NCBI GenBank assembly: GCA_964291485.2
Contig: OZ220224.1
Coordinates: forward strand, 434,001-498,000
Origin: Kistimonas sp964291485
GTDB taxonomy: Bacteria > Pseudomonadota > Gammaproteobacteria > Pseudomonadales > Endozoicomonadaceae
Reading direction: 5' to 3'
Length of the DNA stretch: 64,000 nucleotides
This document shows, in pieces, positions 1-9,253 of this stretch. Position 1 is the first letter of the stretch; every line of letters starts with the position of its first letter. Both the position numbers and the translations under genes were made by a program. The notes beneath the pieces are model-generated. The model was not told where the DNA came from. It worked only from the letters and a program-made list of their open reading frames with translations, and did no database searches.

Positions 1-2985
1 CGTATAGTTTTGGTTTTATTTCTGGAGCAATATTCCAGGATCGAAGATCTGTTTAGGGAGTATGCGGTTTTTTTTCAAGGGAAAGAACAGGGTAAGGATC
101 TTGCCTTTAAACTTGTAGCCCGGTTGGATCTGGCCGTGAATGCGTTTTGTAAAAGAAGTCGAACTCTCTACGAAGAACAAGCAAAGATAACAAAACTTCA
201 AGATTTTTTGAAGGGATTCATTGCCCTTGTAGCTAGTGATGTCAATCTCAAAGCGTTCTTTTGGCCTGCCAGTGAAGAGCAAGCTAATTGTCTCCAAAAT
301 TCATATAGTTTAGTAGAGCAACGTTTAACGGTTATTCGTGAAGAAATAAAAAAGAAAGAAAATGAGGCGGTAGAATTAGGTTTGGAATTAGTTGATGAAG
401 AAGAGAAGGTTAAGCGAGAAAATAAATATTTTTCATTGTTGAAAATTTCCAAAAGAGAAATGGTTGAGTCAGAAGATCACTCGCTAGATTCTGTTATTCG
501 ATTAGCTCCTGCTGAGGAAGTGGAGTGTGTTAGTAAGGAGCGCTCAGATTTTTATCCTGAAGTTAGTGCCGCTATTGAATTATATATGAAGAGGCATCCG
601 ATAGTTGATATTGAAAAAGTTTTGATGGTAGGAATCAGTCAGGATAATGATTATGAAAAAAGAGTGTCTTGCATGTATGCCCTGATTGATATTTTATGGA
701 AAGAAATTAATAGAAAGTGGTTTAAGTGTCAATGCTACGTGCCTTATGTTGAAGAAATGGCAGCCTATCTGGAAGACGATAAATTGCCGCCGCATAATAG
801 AAAAGAAAATGATGTGGGAAATAAATTTAAGGAAGCTGTAGTAAAGTATGCGGAGTTGAAGCAGTTTTTGTGTTGTTCGTTGATGAATTTGAGGGATGTA
901 TTGAATCAGTTTGCAAACTTGCTGCAGAGCGATGAGCAAAACGTATCAGAGATTATTAGCGATCAGTTATTAGCTATAGATACTCAGCGTAAGGAACTGA
1001 AAGTAACAATAGCGGATTTTTCTCGATACGCTGAAAGAATACTGGACCTTCATAAAAAACGCGGTAAATTAATTTGGGATAAAATGCAGTCGAAATCGAG
1101 AGTTCCTGAAAGAGTGGGTCCAATTTCAGAGCAAGCTAAAAAGCTTAAAAACGCTGCATCGATTCTAGCCAATAATGAGGATCATAAGAAGATTCAACAG
1201 TATTCATCGGAAATAGCGAATACAACATTGGATTCAGGTACGTGTCATACATCAATTGTCAGGGAAGTGGTTAGTGTGTCTTCTCGTCAGTCAGCATTGC
1301 CAACACATCCTGAGATGGAATTGGTCAATCCGATGAGGGAGAAAAAAAGCAGGCAGGAAGGTGAAACAACTACTCATGTTGGTGATGTAATGACAGGCCG
1401 TACAGGAGACATTCATCCAGAAGTGGGTAGATTAACTTTAGATACTGATGTGTGGCTCCAATTACCAGAGGTCGTACCACAGACGCAAACAACATCTGCC
1501 TCTAGTCAAATACCTCTGCAGGCGGATAGCCTTGAAGGGGGATCCACCTCTGCCCTTGAACCTTTGCCCTCATTCATTTGGGATAACCTGCATCCTGATG
1601 AGCAAACACGTTTTGTCAGGGAGGACGGACAGATGCTGCTGGCGAGATGGAACAAACCTTTAGTGCGGGGACATCCTGTTGAAATATTGGCTGAAAAGAT
1701 CGGGCGCCCTGTTCAATTAAAAAGAAATTCAGATCAAGGAGCCATGACCGGAAATGCGGTATATGTCCATCCTGATACAGGGATTCAGGAGCGAGAGCAA
1801 GCAGCAATAGATAAAAGAACATTGAAAGTAAATATGCCTGCAATAGTAGCGGCGGGGATGGATTCAACGCAGTTAACGGATATCGTAGAGACTATAGAGG
1901 AGGACACAGCGGCAGTAGAATATGCAGAGGAATTGCCATCTGTTGTGAAGGGATCAAAAATAGAGGAAATTGAAAAGTTATTGAAACAGATGCTAAGGCT
2001 CTCGCCTCTAGACATTGAGTTGAAGGAAGGTGAGGTAGAAATACCGTTTGATGCCAAGGAGGAATCCCTCTTGAAAAAAACGTTAGCGGGCCTTTTGATA
2101 AATTGTCTAAATAAGACGAATAAGATTTATACCGAAAAATCAGTCATTTTTGTGGGAGGCTCTTTTGCTCGCAAACTACAGGGAGGTAACAAGCATTATG
2201 GAGATATTGATTTATATGCAATATCGCGGGAAGCTGCGCTGCTTTTTGCAGAAAAGATGATTTTGTCTGTGAATGATAAGCGCGAAATGATGCTGGGTAT
2301 GGGGGGAAATATGTTGTTCATTCTCGGTGCTCAGGCGATCGGTTTACCAAATATGTATAGTCTTGCCTTTTTTGAACCACCGCCAAAAACCGGAATAGTG
2401 TTGAAAGTTCAGGTCAACATTTTGGACAGTGGAGATTTTGCTAAGAGTATACAACATGTTGGTGATGTCGAACCAAAAGAGTATCTCACGGATGTAGACG
2501 CTGAGGATACGATACCGTGCCTTTCTCTGGTGGGACAGGTGACCATGTTGCTTGATATGGTGAATCGCTTTTGCCAGGAGTTTCTGGTTGATCAGGGCTT
2601 CCTTCAACCTGATTTTGAAGTGCCACGAACGATTGTCTTTATGGATCAGGAGAATATGACATCTCGTGTTTTTGGTATTGTGATGCGAGCAGTCATGGCA
2701 TTGAATATGCTCGATAAGTTTGAGCAAATCCTTCAGGGGGAAGATGTCGTCCTTTTACAACCTCAGGAGGCGGAGAGGCTTTTGATGTCTATTAAAAAAG
2801 AGGCTCTTAAGCTGGAAACTAAAATAATTGATTTTAGCTATTATAAAGCATATATATCCAAAGTGGATGAATGGCTTAAGCGTAATACGACAGAATCAGG
2901 AAATTATAATACGAATACAATTGCTTTTGTAAGGAAATTGAGAGATAGAGTGCATTCGGTAGCTGAAAGAAGATCTGTCGTATAA
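1..2985 (+). CDS. large protein with C-terminal nucleotidyltransferase-like domain (5' partial)
   Basis: The frame is open from base 1, and the first start-like codon is a TTG at 10, so the true start probably lies upstream. About 990 residues are visible. The first half is helical and charged, with Lys/Glu-rich coiled-coil-like stretches. The middle (about residues 400-520) is Ser/Thr/Gln-rich and probably disordered. Near residue 716 (counting from the TTG) there is GGSFARKL followed by GDIDLY with D732 and D734. This is the G-S...D-x-D signature of the minimal nucleotidyltransferase fold shared by poly(A) polymerase, CCA-adding and toxin-type NTases. The C-terminus is helical. There is no signal peptide or membrane segment. 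The family is not recognised; a role as an effector or toxin is inference from size and architecture. The coding DNA is AT-richer than the downstream metabolic genes. Confidence 0.75.
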   Translation, partial: RIVLVLFLEQYSRIEDLFREYAVFFQGKEQGKDLAFKLVARLDLAVNAFCKRSRTLYEEQAKITKLQDFLKGFIALVASDVNLKAFFWPASEEQANCLQNSYSLVEQRLTVIREEIKKKENEAVELGLELVDEEEKVKRENKYFSLLKISKREMVESEDHSLDSVIRLAPAEEVECVSKERSDFYPEVSAAIELYMKRHPIVDIEKVLMVGISQDNDYEKRVSCMYALIDILWKEINRKWFKCQCYVPYVEEMAAYLEDDKLPPHNRKENDVGNKFKEAVVKYAELKQFLCCSLMNLRDVLNQFANLLQSDEQNVSEIISDQLLAIDTQRKELKVTIADFSRYAERILDLHKKRGKLIWDKMQSKSRVPERVGPISEQAKKLKNAASILANNEDHKKIQQYSSEIANTTLDSGTCHTSIVREVVSVSSRQSALPTHPEMELVNPMREKKSRQEGETTTHVGDVMTGRTGDIHPEVGRLTLDTDVWLQLPEVVPQTQTTSASSQIPLQADSLEGGSTSALEPLPSFIWDNLHPDEQTRFVREDGQMLLARWNKPLVRGHPVEILAEKIGRPVQLKRNSDQGAMTGNAVYVHPDTGIQEREQAAIDKRTLKVNMPAIVAAGMDSTQLTDIVETIEEDTAAVEYAEELPSVVKGSKIEEIEKLLKQMLRLSPLDIELKEGEVEIPFDAKEESLLKKTLAGLLINCLNKTNKIYTEKSVIFVGGSFARKLQGGNKHYGDIDLYAISREAALLFAEKMILSVNDKREMMLGMGGNMLFILGAQAIGLPNMYSLAFFEPPPKTGIVLKVQVNILDSGDFAKSIQHVGDVEPKEYLTDVDAEDTIPCLSLVGQVTMLLDMVNRFCQEFLVDQGFLQPDFEVPRTIVFMDQENMTSRVFGIVMRAVMALNMLDKFEQILQGEDVVLLQPQEAERLLMSIKKEALKLETKIIDFSYYKAYISKVDEWLKRNTTESGNYNTNTIAFVRKLRDRVHSVAERRSVV

Positions 2986-3150
2986 TTAAAATAGTACGTA
3001 TGGTTAAAGACGTTTTGTCGCAGGAAGCTATTCATTATTGTAAATAGAGTGACTATTTTTTTAATCTCCTTTGCTCTAACGATATCAGATGTAGGCGAAC
3101 TAGAAAGTGTGACACTATCAGACTTATTTTGTCGATGATAACGGGTGGAA

Positions 3151-3248
3151 CCAGCTGCTGATCATGCCATGCGAGGCGATTTTTCCAGATCATCGTCCGT
3201 CTCTTTTTCGATGACATTTATCAGTTGCTATTTAAAGACACGAAGCTC
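3151..3248 (-). pseudogene. decayed copy of the 3' end of the neighbouring PLC-like gene
   Basis: This stretch aligns base for base with 3780-3890, the last coding part of the phospholipase-like gene at 3753-7055. Shared blocks include GAGGCGATTTT, GATCATCG, CTCTTTTTCGATGA and TCAGTTGCT, with one 12-base gap. It is therefore a leftover of a second copy on the same strand as that gene. The match ends at the shared CTCATGCA near 3246-3253, where carbamoyltransferase sequence begins. No usable reading frame remains. Confidence 0.75.
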
Positions 3249-3458
3249 ATGCACTGTCTGCCTGCCAATGACCAGCGCGAGTGCACCCGTGAAGTGATGG
3301 ACGGCCCAAGCAACCTGATCTTTAACGAAGCCGAAAACCGCCTGACTGCGCAGATGGCGCTGCTGGTGTACCTGACGCACAAGAGCATCAAGCAGCCAAG
3401 TGAAGAAACTCTGGCCTACCACGCAGATAATATCGGTACCCTGTTGAACCGTATCTGA
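3249..3458 (+). pseudogene. 3' fragment of an ornithine/putrescine carbamoyltransferase gene
   Basis: About 69 codons starting at MHCLPA, the carbamoyltransferase signature around the ornithine-loop Cys. They continue through EVMDG, FNEAENRLTAQMALLVYL and a short tail to TGA at 3456-3458. FxEAENR is the conserved C-terminal helix of the OTC/PTC family; EVMDG and ENRLT look closer to putrescine than anabolic ornithine carbamoyltransferases. The N-terminal carbamoyl-phosphate domain (with its S-x-R-T motif) is absent, so the product cannot be an active enzyme. Upstream, the frame runs into the decayed copy described at 3151-3248. A clean rho-independent terminator follows, apparently inherited with the fragment. 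Confidence 0.8.
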
Positions 3459-3509
3459 CCGGAAATGTTGGTCAGGCTACCTTTCTCCGGTCTGGCCGGA
3501 CATTGAAAC

Positions 3510-3537
3510 CGGGCTCCATTTGGAGCCCGTTTTTTTT
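3510..3537 (+). terminator. rho-independent terminator after the carbamoyltransferase fragment
   Basis: An 8-bp GC-rich stem, CGGGCTCC/GGAGCCCG, with loop ATTT, is followed directly by a run of eight T. It lies 51 bases past the fragment's stop codon and probably belonged to the intact gene. Confidence 0.85.
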
Positions 3538-3752
3538 ATGTAGGAAAATAGCGTATGTTTGTATGCAAACACAGATTGTGCGATTCCTGATGAGCTTCAG
3601 ACAGCGTCCGGATAATCACAGGTTTAATACTGAACCTTCACCTGAAATAGACTCAGGCGCTAATATGCTGAGATACGATGTTCTCTAGTCTGGGGGTATA
3701 ATTTACTCTTGATTTTGGATCTGGTTTCTAAAAAAACAGTGAGTTTATTGGT
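3538..3752. other. intergenic, no gene seen
   Basis: AT-rich spacer between the terminator and the stop codon of the PLC-like gene. No coding frame with a ribosome binding site, repeat or RNA gene was recognised. Confidence 0.5.
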
Positions 3753-6700
3753 TTAAGTAGTAGTCCGTAGCATGTTAACCCAACTGTTGATCATACCGTG
3801 AAGACTGTTATGTGAGGCGATTTTCTCCGGATCATCGCCTGGCTCTTTTTCGATGATAGCCGTCAGTTGCTGTGTAAAAACACGGCGCTCATGCACAGCC
3901 ACCCCCTTGGATACACCGAGGCCGACCCCCAGTGCACCAGCCGCAACACCCAGCATGGGCAGGAAGAAAATACCACTGAATGCCCCAATCAACGCCAGCC
4001 TTGCCGTTCCGGATTTCCCGGCGCTAAACGTATCATTGTGGGCAAAGTCTCCCACCCGTTTGATGGCGTATTGTGTCAACAGCTTTTTAAGGTCTTCGGG
4101 ATTGGTTCGTACGGTATCAAAATCCTGTTTGGGTTTTTGCTGACGGGCAAATTGCCGAAGGTCTTTCAGCCATTCTTTTTTGGCGAAATTGCGAAGGTGT
4201 TTTTCCAGTATCTTTTCATTACCGGACAGTGAAAAGACTAGTGAAATCTCCTTCATGGAAGAGTCTGGGGGGAGTTTCAGGTCTGTGGTAATCTCTGTCT
4301 TCTGTTTTTTCAGGAAGCGCTGAAAGGCGGTATCGCCAAACAGCCCCAGTTTACGTTTCTGTTTTCGACCATAATCGGGACGTAAAACTTCGGACGTCGT
4401 CTGTGGCAGGTTTTGAAGCTTGCTTCGGCGGTCACGGTAGTTCATGGCAGCCGACAGGGCGACCAGTACCCCGGTGACCGAGGCGCCGACGCCCATGGCT
4501 GCAGTGCCCAGGGCGGGAAGACCGTACTTGCTCATGCCACTGGCACGGGCGACCAGGCTGGTACTCAGCATCACATTACTGGCTTTCAGCAACCGCTCGC
4601 CTTCTTCACGTTTTGACACCATGCTCGATAACAGTGAGTCTGCGTCACCGGACTTGGACACCGTGTTTGCGATTTCACGGTTCATGGCCTCGACACGCTG
4701 TTCCAGTGCTTTCATGACACCGGAATCCCCAAAGGCATCATCAATGGCCTTACTCATGCGTTTCCGGTTACCCACTGTTGCCAGCAGCGTGGCCACAACA
4801 CCGGTGCCGGCGACACCGGCGGATGCGCCCCCAAAAGCTGGCATCAATGGAGGAAACAACATACCCAGTGCCAGTGTCGAACCTGTCAGGCTGACGGTGC
4901 TGTTGGCGCCCGCCATGACGGTATCCTTAGTCATGATCTTCAACTGGTTTTTCTTGTAGAGATCTTTTACTTCCTCCACAGTGACTTCGTCACGCAGCGG
5001 CTTGCCTGCCAGCTTTTTACTGTTTTTACGCCGTTGCAAGATCGCAGAGAGTTCCATAGCCTGGAGATGCTGCGGCATCAGCTTGTCCTGGTTGCGTATT
5101 TTTTTCTCGTTCAGAAACCCCTGGTAGGCGCCGCCTGCCAGGGCCAGCGCGGCGGTGGCCCCTGCCGTCGCTGTGCCGAATCCCAACAGGGCGCTCTGGA
5201 ATGCCTCGTCACTTTCGTAAAACAGCCCCATGAGTTTCAGGTCAGGGTTCAGTGCCAGGCTGTCGCGATCCTCGGGTTTGAAAAAACGGGGATCGTTGGC
5301 TGAAACCTGATCCAGCGAGATATACATGCCTTTGCCGGAAGCAACGAACTGGTCGATGTCGTCAGTTGTGATATGCGGAGCGATTTCATCCGTTGAGAAC
5401 TTGCCGAATTCGAGATCCAGGTCCTTGCCATGCTCCATCAGCGTCCGGTCTTCCCAGACGCTTTCTATCGGATTGCCCCGGAAGCCGGTTTCTCCGCTGC
5501 CTGCCTCGATAAAGCGGTTATGGTTGAAATCAACAACCTTGTAACCTTCTGCCCGTATCTCATTGATGGTGGGCGCCCTGCCGAGTTTATGCACCAGTTG
5601 GCTATAGTCCCAGCGATCAAGCACTGCATTTCGCCCAAACGTATTTTCCAGCATGTTCCAGGGTAAATTGCCTTTGTTCTCGAAATTAAGAAAGATGACT
5701 TCGTTGCTGTTGCCCGGCTTATCCAGCCAGTGGTTCATGGTTTCAAGAACGTTGTCGATACGGGGAATCTGGTCGTCACTGACGGTTGAATCAAAAATAC
5801 CACCATGGTTGATGACAATTTCACCATTGTGCTTGTGAAGGTCGAGATCAAATCCCCTGACCGGTGTTTTGTTGAGCGCATCCTCTATGCTCATGGTCTG
5901 GTTGGTGGCCAGCAGGGGGAGTGTGCCTTTTCCGGCCAGTGCCTCGGCATTGTGCATGCCAAGGATGATCATCTCGTCCAGCGGTGTGTCTTTTTGCAGA
6001 ATGTGGTCAAACTTACTGAGGTCATGGGCGGGTTGCATGGCGCTGGCGGTAGCAATGGCTGCGCCTGATACCAATGCACCGCCCATGGCGCCGGTACCCA
6101 ATGCTTTTTCCAGTTGCCGGTTAGCATCATTGTTGGAGAATGATGACGCTGCCCGTGTGCTATTGATGGGTTGTTTCCGATCTTTTCCCTTGCGCCTGGA
6201 CGCCGGGCTTTTTCGGTCGAGGAGATAAGTGTCCAGTTTCTTTTGAATAGCGTCTTTTGTCTGGTAGCGACCACCGGCTTTGCGACCCAGGGTGGGATTC
6301 GTCTGTTCGTTTCTGTAGTGCTCAAGGTAGTCGTCCAGTGTCAGGGTTTCCTTGCCCTCTGCTTGATTCTGCAGGTAGAGCCGTTCTGCCAGTTCCGGTA
6401 ACCACCGGAACCGCTTCAGCGTATCTGGACGGTTTTCCGTAATCTGGGCGGACGCGTCAGGTTTGAAAAGACGATCATTAATCTGCTGGATTCTTTCCTC
6501 GATATCATCGGGATGGTAGATGCCACCATTTGATGCCAGCAGGTTAACCTTTCCGGTGTCGTACATTTGCCAGTAATCATCCATGGAGAGCGGCCGGTTT
6601 TCCTGTGTCGCTTTTTCCTGAAGATGCTGGATAAACTGATCCCCCCAAAAGATCAGTGGTTGTGATTTGTCATTATCAATATCCGGGTTAATAAAATCGT

Positions 6701-7055
6701 CTGCCTGGCTGATCAGGCTGGGAAGTGGGGAATGGGTTTCCTGAAACTCGGGGTCATCATTTTCTTCAATATCGGATGTAAAGTCTGACTCATAACCCTC
6801 ATCGATGAATGCTTCAGGCTCATCTGTCATAACTGCGTCAAGAGAGACTGAATCCTCGGATTGCAGTTGCTGGGTAACAGAGCGTTCGCTCAGTGTGATA
6901 TTACTTTGTTTCTCCGGCGGGAGTTCGGTGGGCTTGTCAGTTTTATGCGATGAGAGTTTTTTATTTTTGAAATTAGCCGTTTTGGGCTTTTGCTTTCCGG
7001 TGACGTCAAGTGGCTGTTGATAACCCGGCCGCCTGCAATTGGTTTTTATGGACAT
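3753..7055 (-). CDS. PI-PLC X-domain-like protein with C-terminal glycine-zipper segments
   Basis: 1100 residues. Residues 1-310 are polar and acidic/basic, mostly disordered-looking. Residues about 355-620 resemble the TIM-barrel phosphodiesterase of PI-specific phospholipase C. They carry GMHNAEAL with H368, and VRGFDLDLH...INHGG with R400 and H417, matching the two catalytic His and the Arg of the bacterial PI-PLC X domain; VIFLNFEN follows as a barrel strand. The remainder holds hydrophobic Gly/Ala-rich stretches (about 321-340, 620-645, 720-760, 860-890, 1040-1065) suitable for membrane insertion or packing, separated by charged helices. There is no N-terminal signal peptide, so export, if any, would need a type III/IV/VI-like or other route. 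A decayed second copy of its 3' end lies at 3151-3248. The PLC assignment rests on motifs; the effector role is inference. Confidence 0.7.
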   Translation of the reverse strand: MSIKTNCRRPGYQQPLDVTGKQKPKTANFKNKKLSSHKTDKPTELPPEKQSNITLSERSVTQQLQSEDSVSLDAVMTDEPEAFIDEGYESDFTSDIEENDDPEFQETHSPLPSLISQADDFINPDIDNDKSQPLIFWGDQFIQHLQEKATQENRPLSMDDYWQMYDTGKVNLLASNGGIYHPDDIEERIQQINDRLFKPDASAQITENRPDTLKRFRWLPELAERLYLQNQAEGKETLTLDDYLEHYRNEQTNPTLGRKAGGRYQTKDAIQKKLDTYLLDRKSPASRRKGKDRKQPINSTRAASSFSNNDANRQLEKALGTGAMGGALVSGAAIATASAMQPAHDLSKFDHILQKDTPLDEMIILGMHNAEALAGKGTLPLLATNQTMSIEDALNKTPVRGFDLDLHKHNGEIVINHGGIFDSTVSDDQIPRIDNVLETMNHWLDKPGNSNEVIFLNFENKGNLPWNMLENTFGRNAVLDRWDYSQLVHKLGRAPTINEIRAEGYKVVDFNHNRFIEAGSGETGFRGNPIESVWEDRTLMEHGKDLDLEFGKFSTDEIAPHITTDDIDQFVASGKGMYISLDQVSANDPRFFKPEDRDSLALNPDLKLMGLFYESDEAFQSALLGFGTATAGATAALALAGGAYQGFLNEKKIRNQDKLMPQHLQAMELSAILQRRKNSKKLAGKPLRDEVTVEEVKDLYKKNQLKIMTKDTVMAGANSTVSLTGSTLALGMLFPPLMPAFGGASAGVAGTGVVATLLATVGNRKRMSKAIDDAFGDSGVMKALEQRVEAMNREIANTVSKSGDADSLLSSMVSKREEGERLLKASNVMLSTSLVARASGMSKYGLPALGTAAMGVGASVTGVLVALSAAMNYRDRRSKLQNLPQTTSEVLRPDYGRKQKRKLGLFGDTAFQRFLKKQKTEITTDLKLPPDSSMKEISLVFSLSGNEKILEKHLRNFAKKEWLKDLRQFARQQKPKQDFDTVRTNPEDLKKLLTQYAIKRVGDFAHNDTFSAGKSGTARLALIGAFSGIFFLPMLGVAAGALGVGLGVSKGVAVHERRVFTQQLTAIIEKEPGDDPEKIASHNSLHGMINSWVNMLRTTT

Positions 7056-7179
7056 ATTGAGTACGTTTTTTTGTTTGATTCCCTCTATTTATATTAGTTT
7101 TCAATCCGTATTACGGATGTATGGCGCCTTGAATAAATAGCGTCAGTTTCATGTTTTTTGTTATCAACTGGATTTTTTT

Positions 7180-7210
7180 ATGGCCAATTATTCTTTGAAT
7201 AATTGGCCAT
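7180..7210. repeat. perfect 14-bp inverted repeat (strong hairpin)
   Basis: ATGGCCAATTATTC, a 3-base loop TTT, then the exact reverse complement. It sits five bases beyond the stop codon of the leftward propeller gene. In that gene's direction it is followed by an A-tract and not a U-tract, so it is not a textbook terminator. It may stabilise the 3' end or act on transcripts from either side. Confidence 0.7.
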
Positions 7211-7214
7211 GGTA

Positions 7215-9167
7215 TTACAGGCTGGCCAATATCGAATCTGGCTCAGAAGTTGCCCCCTGTACGACTGTGCAAAGGGCATTTGCCTGTTCTGCTGCCATCA
7301 GCAGGTTTTCTGCATTGACGGCTGCCAATGAGGCTTTCAAGGACGTGGCTTTTTCAGCATGAAGCGTCTGCTCCTGAATAGCCGTGGTAATAGCCTGATG
7401 GGCCTGCTTGAGTAAAACTCCCGCCTGAATCACATCGGCTTCGCTGGAGGCAGGGGCATCCTGTCGATACCGGGCGGCATTGCTCAGGCGTATAGCAGCC
7501 GCGCACACCGCATCACGAACCAGGAGGTCGTTCCGTACCGGTTTGTAGCGGGCAATGCCTCCCGTCAGCGGCTTCACCAGGGGGCCTAACACGGCGCGGC
7601 TCACAGCCCGCCGGATCGGCGAATGGGCCATGTAGAAACCGCCGTCGGGACCGGTAATGGTGGTCGCTACCGATTCTTCCACACCTTCGGTATAGGAGAT
7701 CACTTCACCGGTTTCACGATCCAGCAGGCCGACGCCGACGGAGACCGGCAAGCGCACAGTGCCCTTTTCAAAACCTGCACCCAGAATCACTGCAATACCA
7801 TTTGCCGTTATGGAAGCCGTCAGCATATTCAGGTTTTTCTGACCAAAGACTTCCGGGTACATGTCCAGGCTGGCGCGCCAGATGATATCGGCGTTATCAC
7901 CGCGATCCTGCAGTTTGAACAGTTCACCGGCAGTGATGGCATAGAGCTCATTGTTCTCGGATGCCACGGTGATGGACGCAAGAATCTGTTCACCAACGGA
8001 TTGCCGCCAGAGCTCGTTGAGAGACTGATCAAAGGTAATCACATTTCCATTGTCGTCTGAAACGTACACGCGGGTACCATCAGCCCGCAGCGCGGGTGTC
8101 GAACCGGTGCCTCCTTTGAACCAGGTGCTGGCAGCCACTTCCAGACGGTATTGCCCATTACCGGCGGGTACCATGTCAATGCCGTACAAGGCGCCATTTT
8201 CTGCAAGGCCATCAATCGTGCCATCGGCCTCATCGGGAGCGGTTGCGGCGATAAAGAAACGACCTGTCACCGGATCAATGGAAAAATAGTTGGCGATTTT
8301 CACTCCGCCGCCAAACAGCACATCTGCCACTTTGCTGAATCGTCCACCGACCTGGGGATCTTCACCAAAGACTTTTTTCATCACCTGATCGGTGCGTTGA
8401 CTGACCCACTTTCCGGGGCGGCCTGTCGTTGCCCCTTTGGCGGGTGCGCCTGGTACGGTGAAGGCTTCTGCCAGAATGGGTTGTCCGGTTTTACGGTCCA
8501 GCGCAAAAACGGAACCGTCCATCAACAGGCCGACAATACTGTCTGACTGGGGGTGGTAGCTGGCGCCAAAGTTATGGGTATTACGATCATCGCCGGGCTG
8601 AAGAACAGGTTCTTTGAGGCCGGTCGGGACATCCCAGATCACACTGCCATCCTGGCGCACAGCCAGTGCCCGTTCGTAGAGTGTCAGGTAGATAATCTGT
8701 TGTGCCGGGTTGTCCGGGTCATCCAGCACCAGCGGTGTACCACCGCCCTGTGACAGCGGTTTACCAGTAATTTTCCACCGTCGTTCACCGGTTTCTCCGT
8801 CCAGGCTGACAAGTACCACAGGCTCTGAAGGGGTAACGGGGCTGAAGTAAAGATTGCCCTGTCGATCAATGGACGGGCCTTCGGTGATAAACAGGTGTTT
8901 TTCTACCACCCAGTCCAGTTCGACTTTAGGCGCCGTCGCTGTCAGAACTTCATCCGAATTCCGGGTGCTGGCATGGAGTGACCTGAACGTGTCGTTTATA
9001 CCCAGCACGGGATGCACCGGTGCAGAATGGCGTGGGCCGTCGGGGCGCCATTCACTCAGTGGCGGGACGTCATAGGTTTTCGGTGTTTTCAGGTGGGCAT
9101 TCAGCAGCGTACCGGCAATGGCCAGACCGGCAACCACCGTGCCTGAGATCAGCAGTTTCTTTGCCAT
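7215..9167 (-). CDS. membrane-anchored PQQ-like beta-propeller protein
   Basis: 650 residues. An uncleaved-looking signal anchor (residues 4-24, LLISGTVVAGLAIAGTLL) is followed by repeated propeller blades with patterns such as LYFSPVTPSE, VYVSDDNGNV and LYAITAGELF, each ending in a DG.ETG or D..TG turn. These are typical of the PQQ/quinoprotein-like eight-blade fold, so the body should lie in the periplasm. The C-terminal 100 residues are Ala-rich helices. No PQQ-dehydrogenase catalytic signature was seen, so a binding or scaffold role is likelier than an enzyme. It is the third gene of a leftward set after DUF1302 and DUF1329. In other gammaproteobacteria that pair sits beside a BNR/YCF48 propeller and an RND-type exporter; here the propeller partner is a PQQ-like one. 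Confidence 0.7.
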   Translation of the reverse strand: MAKKLLISGTVVAGLAIAGTLLNAHLKTPKTYDVPPLSEWRPDGPRHSAPVHPVLGINDTFRSLHASTRNSDEVLTATAPKVELDWVVEKHLFITEGPSIDRQGNLYFSPVTPSEPVVLVSLDGETGERRWKITGKPLSQGGGTPLVLDDPDNPAQQIIYLTLYERALAVRQDGSVIWDVPTGLKEPVLQPGDDRNTHNFGASYHPQSDSIVGLLMDGSVFALDRKTGQPILAEAFTVPGAPAKGATTGRPGKWVSQRTDQVMKKVFGEDPQVGGRFSKVADVLFGGGVKIANYFSIDPVTGRFFIAATAPDEADGTIDGLAENGALYGIDMVPAGNGQYRLEVAASTWFKGGTGSTPALRADGTRVYVSDDNGNVITFDQSLNELWRQSVGEQILASITVASENNELYAITAGELFKLQDRGDNADIIWRASLDMYPEVFGQKNLNMLTASITANGIAVILGAGFEKGTVRLPVSVGVGLLDRETGEVISYTEGVEESVATTITGPDGGFYMAHSPIRRAVSRAVLGPLVKPLTGGIARYKPVRNDLLVRDAVCAAAIRLSNAARYRQDAPASSEADVIQAGVLLKQAHQAITTAIQEQTLHAEKATSLKASLAAVNAENLLMAAEQANALCTVVQGATSEPDSILASL

Positions 9168-9253
9168 GGGTTACCTGTTTTATGGTTATTGTGGAAGCCA
9201 TAGAGCGATTGGAGCAGCCACCTGTCACAGGAAGCTGCTCCGATAAAGTGTAC

